Shown here one piece after another: positions 1 to 9,260 of a stretch of 64,000 bases of DNA. A program made the translations under genes and the position numbers. The stretch is from Actinomycetota bacterium (GTDB taxonomy: Bacteria > Actinomycetota > Actinomycetes > Actinomycetales > Dermatophilaceae), in contig JAIUOP010000002.1 in NCBI GenBank assembly GCA_020161815.1, forward strand, positions 124,001-188,000, written 5' to 3'. The notes below the pieces were generated by a model that saw only the letters and a list, made by a program, of their open reading frames with translations, ran no database searches and was not told where the DNA came from. Position 1 is the stretch's first letter; each line of letters opens with the position of its first letter.

Positions 1-503
1 GGATGAGCTTCTGGCGCTACGACAACCGCGTGCGGCAGATCGCGTCGTCCTCACTGACCGTGCGCGAGGAGGTCCTGCGGGCCGACCTGGTCATCGGCAC
101 CGTCCTCATCCCCGGGGCGAAGGCGCCCAAGCTGGTCACCGAGGCCATGGTCGCCGAGATGAAGCCGGGCTCGGTGCTCGTCGACGTCTCCATCGACCAG
201 GGCGGCTGCTTCGAGGGTTCGCGCCCCACGACGCACGCGGACCCGACCTTCCCCGTGCACAACTCGCTCTACTACTGCGTCGCGAACATGCCCGGTGCGG
301 TTCCCCACACCTCCACCTGGGCGCTGACCAATGCCACCCTTCCGTATGCCGTGAAGCTGGCCGACCGTGGGTGGCGCGATGCGCTCGCCGCCGACCCGGG
401 CCTGGCCAAGGGGCTGAACACGCACGCCGGCCGCATCACCTACGCCGCGGTCGCGGACGCCTTCGGCATGGACTCGGTCCCGGTCGAGGAGGCGCTGTCC
501 TGA
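1..503 (+). CDS. ald: alanine dehydrogenase, C-terminal part (5' end outside window)
   Basis: NAD-dependent alanine dehydrogenase interconverts L-alanine with pyruvate and ammonia in the cytoplasm. Only the last 166 or so codons are here. The visible part has the family's nucleotide-domain and C-terminal signatures: [39 protein letters not shown] and [20 protein letters not shown]. The reading frame is open to the window edge, so the ATG at position 3 is an internal methionine and not the start. The last four bases overlap the proposed xerD start. Family assignment is firm; nothing can be said about the N-terminal domain or the promoter. Confidence 0.93.
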   Translation, partial: MSFWRYDNRVRQIASSSLTVREEVLRADLVIGTVLIPGAKAPKLVTEAMVAEMKPGSVLVDVSIDQGGCFEGSRPTTHADPTFPVHNSLYYCVANMPGAVPHTSTWALTNATLPYAVKLADRGWRDALAADPGLAKGLNTHAGRITYAAVADAFGMDSVPVEEALS

Positions 504-1447
504 CGGCCGCGCAGCGGTCCGCGCGGCCGTCGGCGACCGATCGCGCGGTGCGTGCGTGGCTGACCCACCTCGACGTCGAGCGGGGGGTCGCCGCCAACAC
601 CCTCACGGCGTACCGGCGCGACCTCGCCCGCTGGACGGCATACCTCGACGAGGTGGGAGTCAGCGACCCGCGCGAGGTGGGGGAGCACCACGTCAGCGGG
701 TTCCTCGCCCGACTTCGCGAGGGGGACACCGACCACCGGCCGCTCGCCGCCAGCTCTGCCGCGCGGACCCTGGTGGCGGTGCGCGGCCTGCACCGCTTCC
801 TGGCCCTCGAGGGCGAGGTGAGCGCCGACCCGACCGCGTCCGTGAGCCCGCCCAGGCCGCCCGCCCGGCTGCCCAAGGCCATCACGGTCGACCAGGTGGA
901 GCGACTGCTCGCGGCGGCCTCGGTGGGGGAGACCTCCGCGACCCTGCGTGACCGGGCACTCCTCGAGGTCCTCTACGGCACGGGTGCCCGGATCTCGGAG
1001 GCCGTCGGCATGGACCTCGACGACGTGGCCGCGGACGAGGGGATCGTGCGGCTGCGGGGCAAGGGCGGCAAGGAGCGCATCGTCCCGCTCGGTTCGTATG
1101 CCGCGCGCGCGCTCGCGGCCTATCTCGTCCGGGCCCGGCCCGCGCTGGCCGCGGCCGGGACAGGGACGCCTGCGGTGTTCCTCAACCAGCGCGGCGGCCG
1201 GCTCAGTCGCCAGAGCGCATGGAAGGTGCTGCGCAGCGCAGCCGACCGGGCCGGCATCGACGGGCACCTCTCGCCGCACACCTTGCGCCATTCCTTCGCC
1301 ACCCACCTGCTCGACGGCGGGGCCGACGTGCGCGTCGTCCAGGAGCTGCTCGGCCATGCCTCGGTGACGACCACGCAGATCTACACGCTGGTGACCGTGC
1401 AGCGACTGCGTGAGGTCTACGCCCAGAGCCACCCCCGCGCCCGCTGA
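500..1447 (+). CDS. xerD: site-specific tyrosine recombinase XerD
   Basis: Tyrosine recombinase that acts with XerC at dif to resolve chromosome dimers. The N-terminal SAM-like DNA-binding domain ([22 protein letters not shown]) is followed by the catalytic domain with the Arg in [10 protein letters not shown], the HxxR box in [13 protein letters not shown], the His of LLGHASV and the nucleophilic Tyr of TTTQIYT. No ATG fits the N-terminus. I prefer the CTG at 500, 8 nt after GAGGAGG and overlapping the ald stop as CTGA, giving 315 aa; the GTG near 552 would cut into the conserved domain. Location just upstream of parA/scpAB, as in M. tuberculosis (Rv1701 region), supports the XerD role. The start is the least certain part. 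Confidence 0.9.
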   Translation: MTAAQRSARPSATDRAVRAWLTHLDVERGVAANTLTAYRRDLARWTAYLDEVGVSDPREVGEHHVSGFLARLREGDTDHRPLAASSAARTLVAVRGLHRFLALEGEVSADPTASVSPPRPPARLPKAITVDQVERLLAAASVGETSATLRDRALLEVLYGTGARISEAVGMDLDDVAADEGIVRLRGKGGKERIVPLGSYAARALAAYLVRARPALAAAGTGTPAVFLNQRGGRLSRQSAWKVLRSAADRAGIDGHLSPHTLRHSFATHLLDGGADVRVVQELLGHASVTTTQIYTLVTVQRLREVYAQSHPRAR

Positions 1448-1453
1448 TAGGGT
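1448..1453 (+). promoter_or_regulatory. candidate -10 box (TAGGGT) for parA
   Basis: TAGGGT directly after the xerD stop codon matches the -10 hexamer seen before several other genes in this window. It would give a leader of about 45 nt before parA. No convincing -35 is visible. Confidence 0.35.
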
Positions 1454-1506
1454 CGGACGCGATCAGCGGGACGCTGACCGGATGCACTGGCACGTTTGGG
1501 AGTGAG

Positions 1507-2430
1507 ATGGACGCCGAGACCGCAGGCTCGCCGACGGCACCAGCGGACCCCGACGGGCACCTGCCCGGCACCCGGGATGCCGGCGTCGGACAGCTCGGCC
1601 CGACCGGACGACCGCTGCCCGTCTTCCCCGAGCCCGCCCCGCTGGCGGCGCACGGGCCGGCGCGGATCATCGCCATGTGCAACCAGAAGGGCGGCGTCGG
1701 CAAGACGACGACGACGATCAACCTGGGCGCGGCGCTGGCGGAGTACGGCCGCAAGGTCCTGCTCGTCGACTTCGACCCCCAGGGCGCCCTGTCGGTGGGA
1801 CTGGGCATCGCCACCCACCAGCTCGACGTCACGGTCTACAACCTGCTCACCGAGCGCGGTCACGACATCCGCGACGTCATCCAGACCACCCGCGTCCCGG
1901 GCCTGGACGTGGTCCCGGCCAACATCGACCTGTCGGCCGCCGAGGTCCAGCTCGTCGGTGAGGTGGCCCGGGAGCAGATCCTGGCCCGCGTCCTGCGCCC
2001 GGTCCTCGACGACTACGACGTGATCCTCGTCGACTGCCAGCCCTCACTCGGGCTGCTCACGGTCAACGCCCTCACCGCCGCCCATGGCGTGATCATCCCG
2101 CTGGAGTGCGAGTTCTTCGCGATGCGCGGGGTCGCCCTCCTCGTCGAGACGATCGAGAAGATCACCGACCGCCTCAACCCGCGCCTGACCATCGACGGCA
2201 TCCTCGCCACGATGTACGACGGGCGCACCCTGCACTCCCGCGAGGTCGTGGCCAGCGTCGTCGAGCACTTCGACGACCGGGTCTTCCACACGGTGATCAG
2301 CCGCACCGTGAAGTTCCCGGACGCCACCCTGGCGGCGGAGCCCATCACCACCTACGACGCGACCCACAAGGGGGCCGGCGCCTATCGCCAGCTCGCCCGG
2401 GAGCTCATCGCGCGCGGCGGGGCGGCCTGA
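1507..2430 (+). CDS. parA: ParA/Soj-family ATPase next to scpAB
   Basis: A 307-aa ParA-type ATPase. The deviant Walker A (QKGGVGKTTTTINLG, about residues 58-72) sits after a Pro/Ala-rich N-terminal extension; LLVDFDPQGALS and ILVDCQPSLGLLTVNAL are the A-prime and Walker B boxes. It stands immediately upstream of scpA, the arrangement of M. tuberculosis Rv1708-Rv1710, and so is probably the SMC/ScpAB-associated paralogue rather than the origin-proximal parAB gene; no parB follows. ATG 1507 has GGGAG a short distance upstream. Function in segregation is inferred from family and context. Confidence 0.9.
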   Translation: MDAETAGSPTAPADPDGHLPGTRDAGVGQLGPTGRPLPVFPEPAPLAAHGPARIIAMCNQKGGVGKTTTTINLGAALAEYGRKVLLVDFDPQGALSVGLGIATHQLDVTVYNLLTERGHDIRDVIQTTRVPGLDVVPANIDLSAAEVQLVGEVAREQILARVLRPVLDDYDVILVDCQPSLGLLTVNALTAAHGVIIPLECEFFAMRGVALLVETIEKITDRLNPRLTIDGILATMYDGRTLHSREVVASVVEHFDDRVFHTVISRTVKFPDATLAAEPITTYDATHKGAGAYRQLARELIARGGAA

Positions 2431-2434
2431 CGTC

Positions 2435-3415
2435 ATGGACCAGCCCCCTCTGGGCGGGGCGGACCCGGAGGCCCTCACCCCGGGGGGCGTCATCACCCGA
2501 CGCGCATCCGGCCAGGCCTTCGAGGTCCACCTCGACGTCTACAGCGGTCCCTTCGACCTGCTCCTCGGCCTGATCGCCAAGCACAAGCTCGACATCACCG
2601 AGATCGCGCTGGCCAAGGTCACCGACGAGTTCATCGCCCACCTGCGCGCCGCGCAGACCTCGGGCGCGGCCTGGGACCTGTCGCAGGCCTCGGAGTTCGT
2701 CCTCGTCGCGGCCACCCTGCTCGACCTCAAGGCCGCCCGGCTCCTGCCCCACACCGGGCCCGAGGACGAGGAGGACCTGGCGCTCATCGAGGCGCGGGAC
2801 CTGCTCTTCGCGCGGCTGCTGCAGTACCGCGCCTACAAGGACATCGCCCACACCTTCGGCCAGCGGATGGCGACGGCCGGACGGGTGCACCCGCGGTCGG
2901 TGGGCCTGGAGGAGGAGTTCGCGCGCCTGCTGCCCGAGCTGATCATGACGATCACCCCGGAGCAGCTGGCGATGATCGCGGCCCGCGCCCTCACGCCGCG
3001 CACGCCGGAGCAGGTGGGGCTGACCCACCTCCACGCTCCCGCGGTGAGCGTGCGCGAGCAGGCGAGCCTGATCGCCGAGCGCCTCCGCCGCAGTGGCACC
3101 GCGTCCTTCCGCTCGCTCGTCGCCGATGCCGACTCCACGGTCGTCATCGTCGCGCGCTTCCTCGCCCTCCTCGAGCTCTTCCGCGAGGCGGCCGTGACCT
3201 TCGAGCAGGCCGAGGCCCTGGCCGAGCTCACCGTCCGCTGGACCGGCCCGCTCGACGGCACCGTCGAGGTGGACGACGAGTTCGACGAGGACGATGACGT
3301 CGACGACGAGGCCGAGTCCCACTCCGGCACCGAGTCCCGTGACCCTGCCGTCTCCCGAGACGGCGCAGACCCTGCGACCGACCCAGAGCGCCCCGAGGAT
3401 GCACGCCATGACTGA
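2435..3415 (+). CDS. scpA: segregation and condensation protein A
   Basis: Kleisin subunit of the SMC-ScpAB condensin that compacts and segregates the chromosome. The N-terminal SMC-binding segment is typical (FEVHLDVYSGPFDLLLGLIA, KHKLDITEIALAKVTDEF), as is the helical middle with ASEFVLVAATLLDLKAARLLP and the C-terminal winged helix. A strongly acidic disordered tail of about 50 residues (DDEFDEDDDVDDE) follows and makes the protein longer (326 aa) than the usual 250-280. It starts 4 nt after parA and overlaps scpB, so the three genes form one transcript. Confidence 0.93.
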   Translation: MDQPPLGGADPEALTPGGVITRRASGQAFEVHLDVYSGPFDLLLGLIAKHKLDITEIALAKVTDEFIAHLRAAQTSGAAWDLSQASEFVLVAATLLDLKAARLLPHTGPEDEEDLALIEARDLLFARLLQYRAYKDIAHTFGQRMATAGRVHPRSVGLEEEFARLLPELIMTITPEQLAMIAARALTPRTPEQVGLTHLHAPAVSVREQASLIAERLRRSGTASFRSLVADADSTVVIVARFLALLELFREAAVTFEQAEALAELTVRWTGPLDGTVEVDDEFDEDDDVDDEAESHSGTESRDPAVSRDGADPATDPERPEDARHD

Positions 3416-4031
3416 CCAGCAGGTCCAGACCGCCGAGGTCGAGCACGACAGCCAGCTCGCCTTCGATGTCGACGCCTTCCCGGGGGGAGTGCGCGGAGCC
3501 CTCGAGGCCGTGCTCATGGTCGTCGACGAGCCGATCACGCCGATGACCCTGGCCGCCGCCCTGGAGGTCCCGGTCGGGGACGTCGAGGAGGCCCTGGTCG
3601 CACTCGAGGCCGAGTATGCCGCGGCGCACCGCGGCTTCTCGCTGCGCCGGGTGGGCGAAGGCTGGCGCTTCTACAGCCGGTCGGACTATGCCCCGGTCGT
3701 GGAGAAGTTCCTGCTCGACGGGCAGCAGGCGCGCCTGACGCAGGCCGCCCTCGAGACCCTCGCCGTCATCGCCTACCGGCAGCCGGTGTCCCGGTCGCGG
3801 GTCTCGGCCGTCCGTGGCGTCAACGTCGACGGCGTCATCCGCACCCTGCTCTCCCGCGGCCTGATCGAGGAGGTCGGTCACGACGAGGAGTCGACGGCGA
3901 TCCTCTTCGGCACGACGGCCCACTTCCTCGAACGCCTCGGACTCTCGGGCCTGGAGGAGCTGCCCCCGCTGGCCCCCTACCTGCCCGACGTCGACCTCCT
4001 CGACGAGATCGCCGAGCGGGGGCGGGCATGA
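3408..4031 (+). CDS. scpB: segregation and condensation protein B
   Basis: Winged-helix partner of the ScpA kleisin; a ScpB dimer bridges ScpA within the SMC complex. Conserved blocks: ALEAVLMVVDEPITPMTLA, YAAAHRGFSLRRVGEGWRFYSR, LSQAALETLAVIAYRQPVSR-like LTQAALETLAVIAYRQPVSR, and GVNVDGVIRTLLSRGLIEEVG. I chose the ATG at 3408, which has CGAGG 9 nt upstream and overlaps the scpA stop by 8 nt; an in-frame ATG at 3399 is possible. Length 207 aa is normal. It ends with an ATGA overlap into rluB. Confidence 0.93.
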   Translation: MTDQQVQTAEVEHDSQLAFDVDAFPGGVRGALEAVLMVVDEPITPMTLAAALEVPVGDVEEALVALEAEYAAAHRGFSLRRVGEGWRFYSRSDYAPVVEKFLLDGQQARLTQAALETLAVIAYRQPVSRSRVSAVRGVNVDGVIRTLLSRGLIEEVGHDEESTAILFGTTAHFLERLGLSGLEELPPLAPYLPDVDLLDEIAERGRA

Positions 4032-4987
4032 CCCCGCCGGCACCGCGCCGCGGCCGCCCCGGCACCGCCGGCAGCGGTCAGGGGCGCGGAGGCAGTGGCC
4101 AGGGACGCGGTGGTCGTGGGCAGGGCCGTGACGACGGCTCCCGCGGCACGGGCGGTCGCCCCGGTCGGGCGCGCAGCGAGCGTGGCGGCAGCGGCACGAC
4201 CAAGCCCTCACAGCCGACCAAGGCCCCCCAGTGGCCGTCCCGACCGACGATCGACGTGCACGACCCCGACGGTGTGCGGCTGCAGAAGCTGCTGGCCGCG
4301 GCGGGGGTGGGCTCGCGCCGGGTGTGCGAGCAGCTGATCGTCGACGGGCGGGTCGAGGTCGACGGCCAGGTGGTGCGCGAGCTCGGCGTCCGGATCAACG
4401 CCGGCCAGGTCGTCCACGTGGACGGGGTGCGCGTCCAGCTCGACGAGTCGCGCGTCTACCTCGCCTTCAACAAGCCGCTCGGGGTCGTCACGAGCATGAA
4501 CGACGAGCTCGGTCGCATCGACATCGGCGACTTCGTCGCCAACCGCAAGGAGCGGCTCTTCCACGTCGGCCGGCTCGACGCCGACACCGAGGGCCTGCTC
4601 ATCCTCACCAACGACGGCGAGCTGGCCCACCGTCTCCAGCACCCGCGCTACGGCGTGCTCAAGACCTACCTCGCCCAGATCCCCGGCCCGGTGCCGCGCG
4701 ACCTCGGCAAGCGGCTGCGGGCGGGCGTCGAGCTCGACGACGGGCCGGCCTCGGTCGACTCCTTCCGCGTCGTCGACTCCCAGCCCGGGAAGGCCCTGGT
4801 CGAGGTCATCCTCCACGAGGGACGCAAGCACATCGTGCGTCGGCTCCTCGCCGAGGTGGGCCACCCGGTGCTCAGCCTGGTCCGCACCCATGTCGGGCCG
4901 ATCCGCCTCGGCGAGACCAAGCCGGGCAAGTGGCGTGCCCTGACCTCGGCCGAGGTCGGGGAGCTCTACAAGGCGGCCGACCTGTGA
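4028..4987 (+). CDS. rluB: 23S rRNA pseudouridine synthase, RluB family
   Basis: Makes pseudouridine in 23S rRNA. After an N-terminal tail of about 70 residues rich in Gly, Arg and Gln (GQGRGG repeats, likely disordered and RNA-binding) comes an S4 domain (VRLQKLLAAAGVGSRRVCE) and the RsuA/RluB catalytic domain with the Asp motif GRLDADTEGLLILTNDG and the substrate loop EGRKHIVRRL. The ATG overlaps the scpB stop as ATGA and the gene ends in a GTGA overlap with tyrA. The scpB-rluB pairing is widespread in Gram-positive bacteria. Confidence 0.93.
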   Translation: MTPPAPRRGRPGTAGSGQGRGGSGQGRGGRGQGRDDGSRGTGGRPGRARSERGGSGTTKPSQPTKAPQWPSRPTIDVHDPDGVRLQKLLAAAGVGSRRVCEQLIVDGRVEVDGQVVRELGVRINAGQVVHVDGVRVQLDESRVYLAFNKPLGVVTSMNDELGRIDIGDFVANRKERLFHVGRLDADTEGLLILTNDGELAHRLQHPRYGVLKTYLAQIPGPVPRDLGKRLRAGVELDDGPASVDSFRVVDSQPGKALVEVILHEGRKHIVRRLLAEVGHPVLSLVRTHVGPIRLGETKPGKWRALTSAEVGELYKAADL

Positions 4988-6099
4988 GCACCGGCACGCC
5001 CAGCCGCGTGCGTGTCGTCGGCACCGGACTCATCGGTGCCAGTGCCGGGCTCGCCCTGTCCCGGGCCGGCTGGCAGGTCGAGCTCGAGGACGCCAGCCAG
5101 ACCACGGCGGCGCTGGCGCGCGACCTGGGTGCCGGGACCCTGCCCGGCGAGGGCAGCGGCGATCCGGACCTCGTCGTCGTCGCGACGCCGCCCGACGTGA
5201 CCGCTGCGGTGGTGCGCTCGGCCCTCGAACGCTGGCCGGACGCCGTCGTCACGGATGTCGCCTCGGTCAAGGGGGTCATCGTCGAGGAGCTGCGCGACGA
5301 GGGTGTCGACCTCGCGCGCTACTGCGGGTCCCACCCGATGGCCGGCCGCGAGCGCTCCGGGGCGATCAGTGCCCGAGCCGACCTCTTCCATGGCCGTGCC
5401 TGGGTGCTGACCCCCACCGCGGAGACCTCACCGGCCGCGGTCGCGCTGGTCCGTCGTGCGGCGACCGACACCGGGGCCGCGATCGTCGAGCTCGATGCGG
5501 CCGCGCACGACGCCGCCGTGGCAGCGGTCTCGCACGTGCCCCAGCTGGCGGCCAGCCTGGTGGCAGCGCGCCTCGAGGACCTGCCGGAGTCCGCCCTCGA
5601 GCTCGCCGGGCAGGGCCTGCGCGATGTCACCCGGATCGCGGCCAGCGACGCCGGCCTGTGGACCCAGATCCTCGCCGGCAATGCCGCGGCCGTCCGGTCC
5701 GTCCTGGTCGAGTTGTCCCGGGACCTCGAGGCCGTCATCTCCGCCCTCACCGACCTCGGGCCCGACCCGGCGGTCATGCGCCCCGCCGATGCGCCCGGTG
5801 CTCGGGGCACGCTCGCGCGGGCGGTCGCCGCCGGCAACGCCGGCCACGCACGCATCCCGGGGAAGCACGGGGGCGGCCAGACCTCGTACGCCACGGTCCG
5901 GGTCCTCATCCCCGACGAGCCGGGTCAGCTCGGTCGCCTCTTCGCCGACGTCGGCGACACCGGCACCAACATCGAGGAGTTCCGCCTCGACCACGGTCTC
6001 GGACAGGCCTTCGGGGTGGGAGAGGTCCAGGTCGTCCCCGCCGCGGCGGCCCACCTCGCCGAGGCCCTCCAGCAGCGGGGCTGGCGCATCCACGACTGA
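4984..6099 (+). CDS. tyrA: prephenate dehydrogenase with C-terminal ACT domain
   Basis: Oxidatively decarboxylates prephenate to 4-hydroxyphenylpyruvate for tyrosine synthesis. The N-terminal Rossmann motif is VVGTGLIGASAGLAL; the active-site block is GSHPMAGRERSG, and a helical dimer domain holds SHVPQLAASLVAARL. A C-terminal ACT domain (VRVLIPDEPGQLGRLFADV, TNIEEFRLDH) suggests feedback control by an aromatic amino acid. GTG 4984 overlaps the rluB stop by 4 nt; 371 aa is normal. Expression is probably coupled to the upstream segregation operon. Confidence 0.93.
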   Translation: MSTGTPSRVRVVGTGLIGASAGLALSRAGWQVELEDASQTTAALARDLGAGTLPGEGSGDPDLVVVATPPDVTAAVVRSALERWPDAVVTDVASVKGVIVEELRDEGVDLARYCGSHPMAGRERSGAISARADLFHGRAWVLTPTAETSPAAVALVRRAATDTGAAIVELDAAAHDAAVAAVSHVPQLAASLVAARLEDLPESALELAGQGLRDVTRIAASDAGLWTQILAGNAAAVRSVLVELSRDLEAVISALTDLGPDPAVMRPADAPGARGTLARAVAAGNAGHARIPGKHGGGQTSYATVRVLIPDEPGQLGRLFADVGDTGTNIEEFRLDHGLGQAFGVGEVQVVPAAAAHLAEALQQRGWRIHD

Positions 6100-6109
6100 C
6101 AGCGGGCAC

Positions 6110-6115
6110 TACTCT
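6110..6115 (+). promoter_or_regulatory. leaderless -10 box (TACTCT) for cmk
   Basis: TACTCT ends 6 nt before the cmk ATG, the spacing expected when transcription starts at the start codon. No Shine-Dalgarno sequence precedes cmk. Confidence 0.5.
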
Positions 6116-6121
6116 CCTGCC

Positions 6122-6811
6122 ATGACCGCCCCGATCGTCGTCGCCATCGATGGCCCCTCCGGCTCCGGCAAGAGCAGCGTCTCGCGAGCCGTTGCCCGTG
6201 AGCTGGGCGTGGGGTACCTCGACACCGGCGCGATGTACCGCGCCCTCACCTGGTGGTGCCTGGCGCAGGACATCGACCTCACCGACGGGCCGGCCGTGGT
6301 TGCCGCCGCCGAGGACTTCCCGCTGGCGATCGGCACCGACCCGGACGACCCCCGCGTGCAGGTCGGTGACAGCGACGTCACCACCGAGATCCGCAGTGAG
6401 CGGGTCACCGCGGCCGTGACCGCGGTCGCGACGAACGTCGGGGTGCGCCCGGTGCTGCAGCAGGCCCAACGCGACCTCATCGCGGCGATCGCCGAGGACG
6501 CCGGGGGAGTGGTGGCCGAGGGTCGCGACATCACCACGGTCGTCGCGCCCGAGGCGCCGGTGCGGATCCTCCTCACCGCCTCCGAGGAGGCCCGGCTGCG
6601 GCGCCGCTCGACCGAGCTCCACGGGCGCTCCGACGACTCCGCCGTGGCGGCGACGCGGGACCAGATCGTCCAGCGCGACCGAGCCGACTCCACGGTGTCG
6701 CAGTTCACCACCGCGTCGGACGGCGTCGTCACCGTCGACACCTCCGACCTCGACTTCGAGGGCTCGGTCGCCGCCGTCCTCGCCGTGGTCCGCGAGCGCG
6801 TCCGGGCATGA
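6122..6811 (+). CDS. cmk: cytidylate kinase
   Basis: Phosphorylates CMP and dCMP with ATP. The P-loop is GPSGSGKSSVSR (residues 10-21), followed by the CMP-binding LDTGAMYRALTW and the later GRDITTVV and RRRSTEL lid elements. 229 aa is the usual size. ATG 6122 is preceded by a TACTCT -10 box rather than a ribosome-binding site, so the message is probably leaderless. The stop overlaps the plsC start as ATGA. Confidence 0.95.
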   Translation: MTAPIVVAIDGPSGSGKSSVSRAVARELGVGYLDTGAMYRALTWWCLAQDIDLTDGPAVVAAAEDFPLAIGTDPDDPRVQVGDSDVTTEIRSERVTAAVTAVATNVGVRPVLQQAQRDLIAAIAEDAGGVVAEGRDITTVVAPEAPVRILLTASEEARLRRRSTELHGRSDDSAVAATRDQIVQRDRADSTVSQFTTASDGVVTVDTSDLDFEGSVAAVLAVVRERVRA

Positions 6812-7492
6812 CCGCGGCCGCGCCAGCGGCGTGGCGGGCTCGCCTGGGCCACCTCGCCGGCCGTGGGCTCTTCGAGGCCCTGTATGCCGTCGAGCAGCAC
6901 GGCGTCCGGCACGTCCCGACCTCGGGGCCGGTGATCCTCGCGGCCAACCACACCGGCTACCTCGACGGCGCCCTCGTGCTGTCGATGGCACCCCGCGACA
7001 GCCACTTCCTCGTCCTGGACCAGACCTTCCGGACGCGCGGGGGCCCTGCTCACGCTCACCGGCCAGATCCCGATCGACCAGCAGGTGGGAGACCGCCGTG
7101 CCCTGGGTCAGGCGATCGAGGTGCTGCGTCGCGGCGGCGTGATCGGCATCTTCCCCGAGGGCGGTCGCGGCCGGGGCGACCTCGCCCAGGCCGGCCGGGG
7201 CGTGGCCTGGCTGGCGATCAACGGTGGCGCCACCGTCGTGCCGACCGCCTGCCTCGGCACCCGCGCCACGGGTCAGCACGCGGACTCCTGGCCCCGCCTG
7301 CGCAGCCGGATGGTCGTCGACTTCGGTGCGCCGGTGGACCTGGAGCTCGACGCGTCCCTGCCCGGACGGCAACGGCTCCAGCACGCCGCCGAGCAGATCC
7401 GGACCACGCTGGGAGGGCACGTCCACGACGCGAGCCGGCGCCACGGCATACCGCTGCCCACCGACATCCCCGAAGGCCTCATCGGCACCTGA
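6808..7492 (+). pseudogene. plsC: 1-acylglycerol-3-phosphate acyltransferase (PlsC-like), frameshifted
   Basis: Acyltransferase of phosphatidic acid synthesis. The first part (from ATG 6808) carries the catalytic NHTGYLD block (HX4D) and runs to LDQTFRTRG. The continuation (GALLTLTGQIPIDQQVG, then FPEGGRGRGD) lies in the next frame and ends at 7492. The switch is at the five-G run 7039-7043; removing one G restores one continuous protein of about 227 aa with all family motifs. As written the gene is broken by a +1 base. A sequencing error in a homopolymer is the main alternative, because both halves keep good codon use and full motif conservation. Position between cmk and der matches other actinobacteria. 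Confidence 0.85.
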
Positions 7493-7531
7493 GTGGTCGG
7501 GGAGCCGGCGCTCGTGCGGGAGAATGGACCC

Positions 7532-9022
7532 ATGAGCACCGAGGACCAGCTGACCCCCGACGCGGCCCACGACATCCCCGGCGACGCCGAGCAGGTCGCG
7601 AGCGCGCTGCGCGCTGGTCTGGAGGACTTCGAGCTGTCCGAGGAGGACCGTGACCTGCTGGCCCGCGAGGGCGAGGACGAGGACTTCGAGGACGAGGGTG
7701 CGAGCCGCCCGGTCGTGGCCATCATCGGCCGCCCCAACGTCGGCAAGTCCACGCTGGTCAACCGTGTCCTCGGTCGCCGCGAGGCGGTCGTCGAGGACGT
7801 GCCGGGCGTGACCCGTGACCGCGTCGCCTACGACGCGGACTGGTCGGGGCGGGACTTCACCCTCGTCGACACCGGTGGCTGGGAGATCGACGCGACGGGC
7901 ATCCACCTGCGGGTGGCCGAGCAGGCCGAGGTCGCCGTCGACCTCGCCGACGCCGTCCTCTTCGTCGTCGACGCGACCGTGGGGGCCACCGACGACGACG
8001 AGGCGGTGGTCAAGCTGCTGCGCCGCTCCGGCAAGCCGGTCGTCCTCATCGCCAACAAGGTCGACGACCAGCGCGGCGAGGCCGACGCGGCCGCCCTGTG
8101 GAACCTCGGCCTGGGTCAGCCCTGGCCGGTCTCGGCGCTCCACGGCCGCGGCACCGGCGATGCCCTCGATGCGCTGCTGGAGGTCCTCCCGGAGAAGAGC
8201 GCGGTCAGCGGTGCCTACCAGCGCGGGGGACCGCGTCGGGTCGCGCTGCTGGGCCGCCCGAACGTCGGCAAGTCCTCGATGCTCAACAAGCTGGCGGGGG
8301 AGGAGCGGGTCGTCGTCGACGACGTCGCCGGCACCACCCGCGACCCCGTGGACGAGTTCATCGAGCTCGGCGGGAAGACCTGGCGCTTCGTCGACACCGC
8401 GGGCATCCGTCGCCGGGTCCACCAGACCCGGGGGGCCGACTTCTACGCCTCGCTGCGCACCCAGACGGCCCTGGAGAAGGCCGAGGTGGCCGTCGTCCTC
8501 ATGGATGCTGCCAACCCGCTGACCGAGCAGGACGTGCGCATCATCAGCCAGGTCGTCGAGGCCGGTCGCGGGCTGGTCTTCGCCTACAACAAGTGGGACC
8601 TCACCGACGAGGAGCGTCGCTACTACCTCGAGCGCGAGATCGACCGCGACCTCGTGCAGTTCCCGTGGGCGCCTCGGGTCAACGTCTCGGCCCGGACCGG
8701 CCGCCACCTGGAGAAGCTGGTGCCGGCGATCGAGACGGCCCTCGACGGGTGGGAGACCCGCATCCCGACCGGGCGGCTCAATGCCTTCCTCGGCGAGGTC
8801 GTCGCCGCGCAGCCGCACCCCGTGCGGGGCGGCAAGCAGCCGCGCGTCCTCTTCGCCACCCAGGTGGGCACGCGCCCGCCGCGGTTCGTCCTCTTCGCGT
8901 CGGGCTTCATCGAGGCCGGCTACCGCCGCTTCCTCGAGCGCAAGCTGCGTGAGGAGTTCGGCTTCGACGGCACGCCGATCGAGCTGTCGGTGCGCGTGCG
9001 GGAGAAGCGCTCCCGCCGCTGA
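7532..9022 (+). CDS. der: ribosome biogenesis GTPase Der (EngA)
   Basis: Essential double GTPase for 50S subunit assembly. Two G domains each start with GRPNVGKS (about residues 69 and 243), with DTGGW and DTAGI switch II motifs, NKVD and NKWD specificity boxes, then the KH-like C-terminal domain. An acidic N-terminal extension of about 60 residues ([12 protein letters not shown]) is typical of actinobacterial Der. ATG 7532 is chosen because GAGAAT lies 6 nt upstream and no earlier start gives conserved sequence. Confidence 0.95.
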   Translation: MSTEDQLTPDAAHDIPGDAEQVASALRAGLEDFELSEEDRDLLAREGEDEDFEDEGASRPVVAIIGRPNVGKSTLVNRVLGRREAVVEDVPGVTRDRVAYDADWSGRDFTLVDTGGWEIDATGIHLRVAEQAEVAVDLADAVLFVVDATVGATDDDEAVVKLLRRSGKPVVLIANKVDDQRGEADAAALWNLGLGQPWPVSALHGRGTGDALDALLEVLPEKSAVSGAYQRGGPRRVALLGRPNVGKSSMLNKLAGEERVVVDDVAGTTRDPVDEFIELGGKTWRFVDTAGIRRRVHQTRGADFYASLRTQTALEKAEVAVVLMDAANPLTEQDVRIISQVVEAGRGLVFAYNKWDLTDEERRYYLEREIDRDLVQFPWAPRVNVSARTGRHLEKLVPAIETALDGWETRIPTGRLNAFLGEVVAAQPHPVRGGKQPRVLFATQVGTRPPRFVLFASGFIEAGYRRFLERKLREEFGFDGTPIELSVRVREKRSRR

Positions 9023-9113
9023 TCCTGTCGTGACAGAGGTGGCACGGAACCGATTCGGAGGCACGGCAACCCATGGGCTAAGGTTGCTTCGCTCTCGACA
9101 AGAGAGACCCTCT

Positions 9114-9190
<77 letters not shown>

Positions 9191-9195
9191 GAGGG

Positions 9196-9226
9196 AAGGC
9201 CGGAGCGGCATCGTCGCTCCGGCCTT
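9196..9226 (+). terminator. rho-independent-like hairpin after tRNA-Pro
   Basis: A perfect 12-bp stem (AAGGCCGGAGCG with CGCTCCGGCCTT) encloses a 7-nt loop a few bases after the tRNA CCA. There is no long T tract, as is usual in GC-rich actinobacteria. Confidence 0.75.
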
Positions 9227-9260
9227 CGTCATCTCCGCGCCGGGCGCCTGCCCGACTCCG

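Noticed and set aside
4060..4200. GGCAGTGGCCAGGG-type tandem units at the rluB N-terminus as a DNA repeat or CRISPR-like array
   Set aside because: The units are degenerate, in frame and encode the Gly/Arg tail common in actinobacterial RluB; there are no regular spacers.
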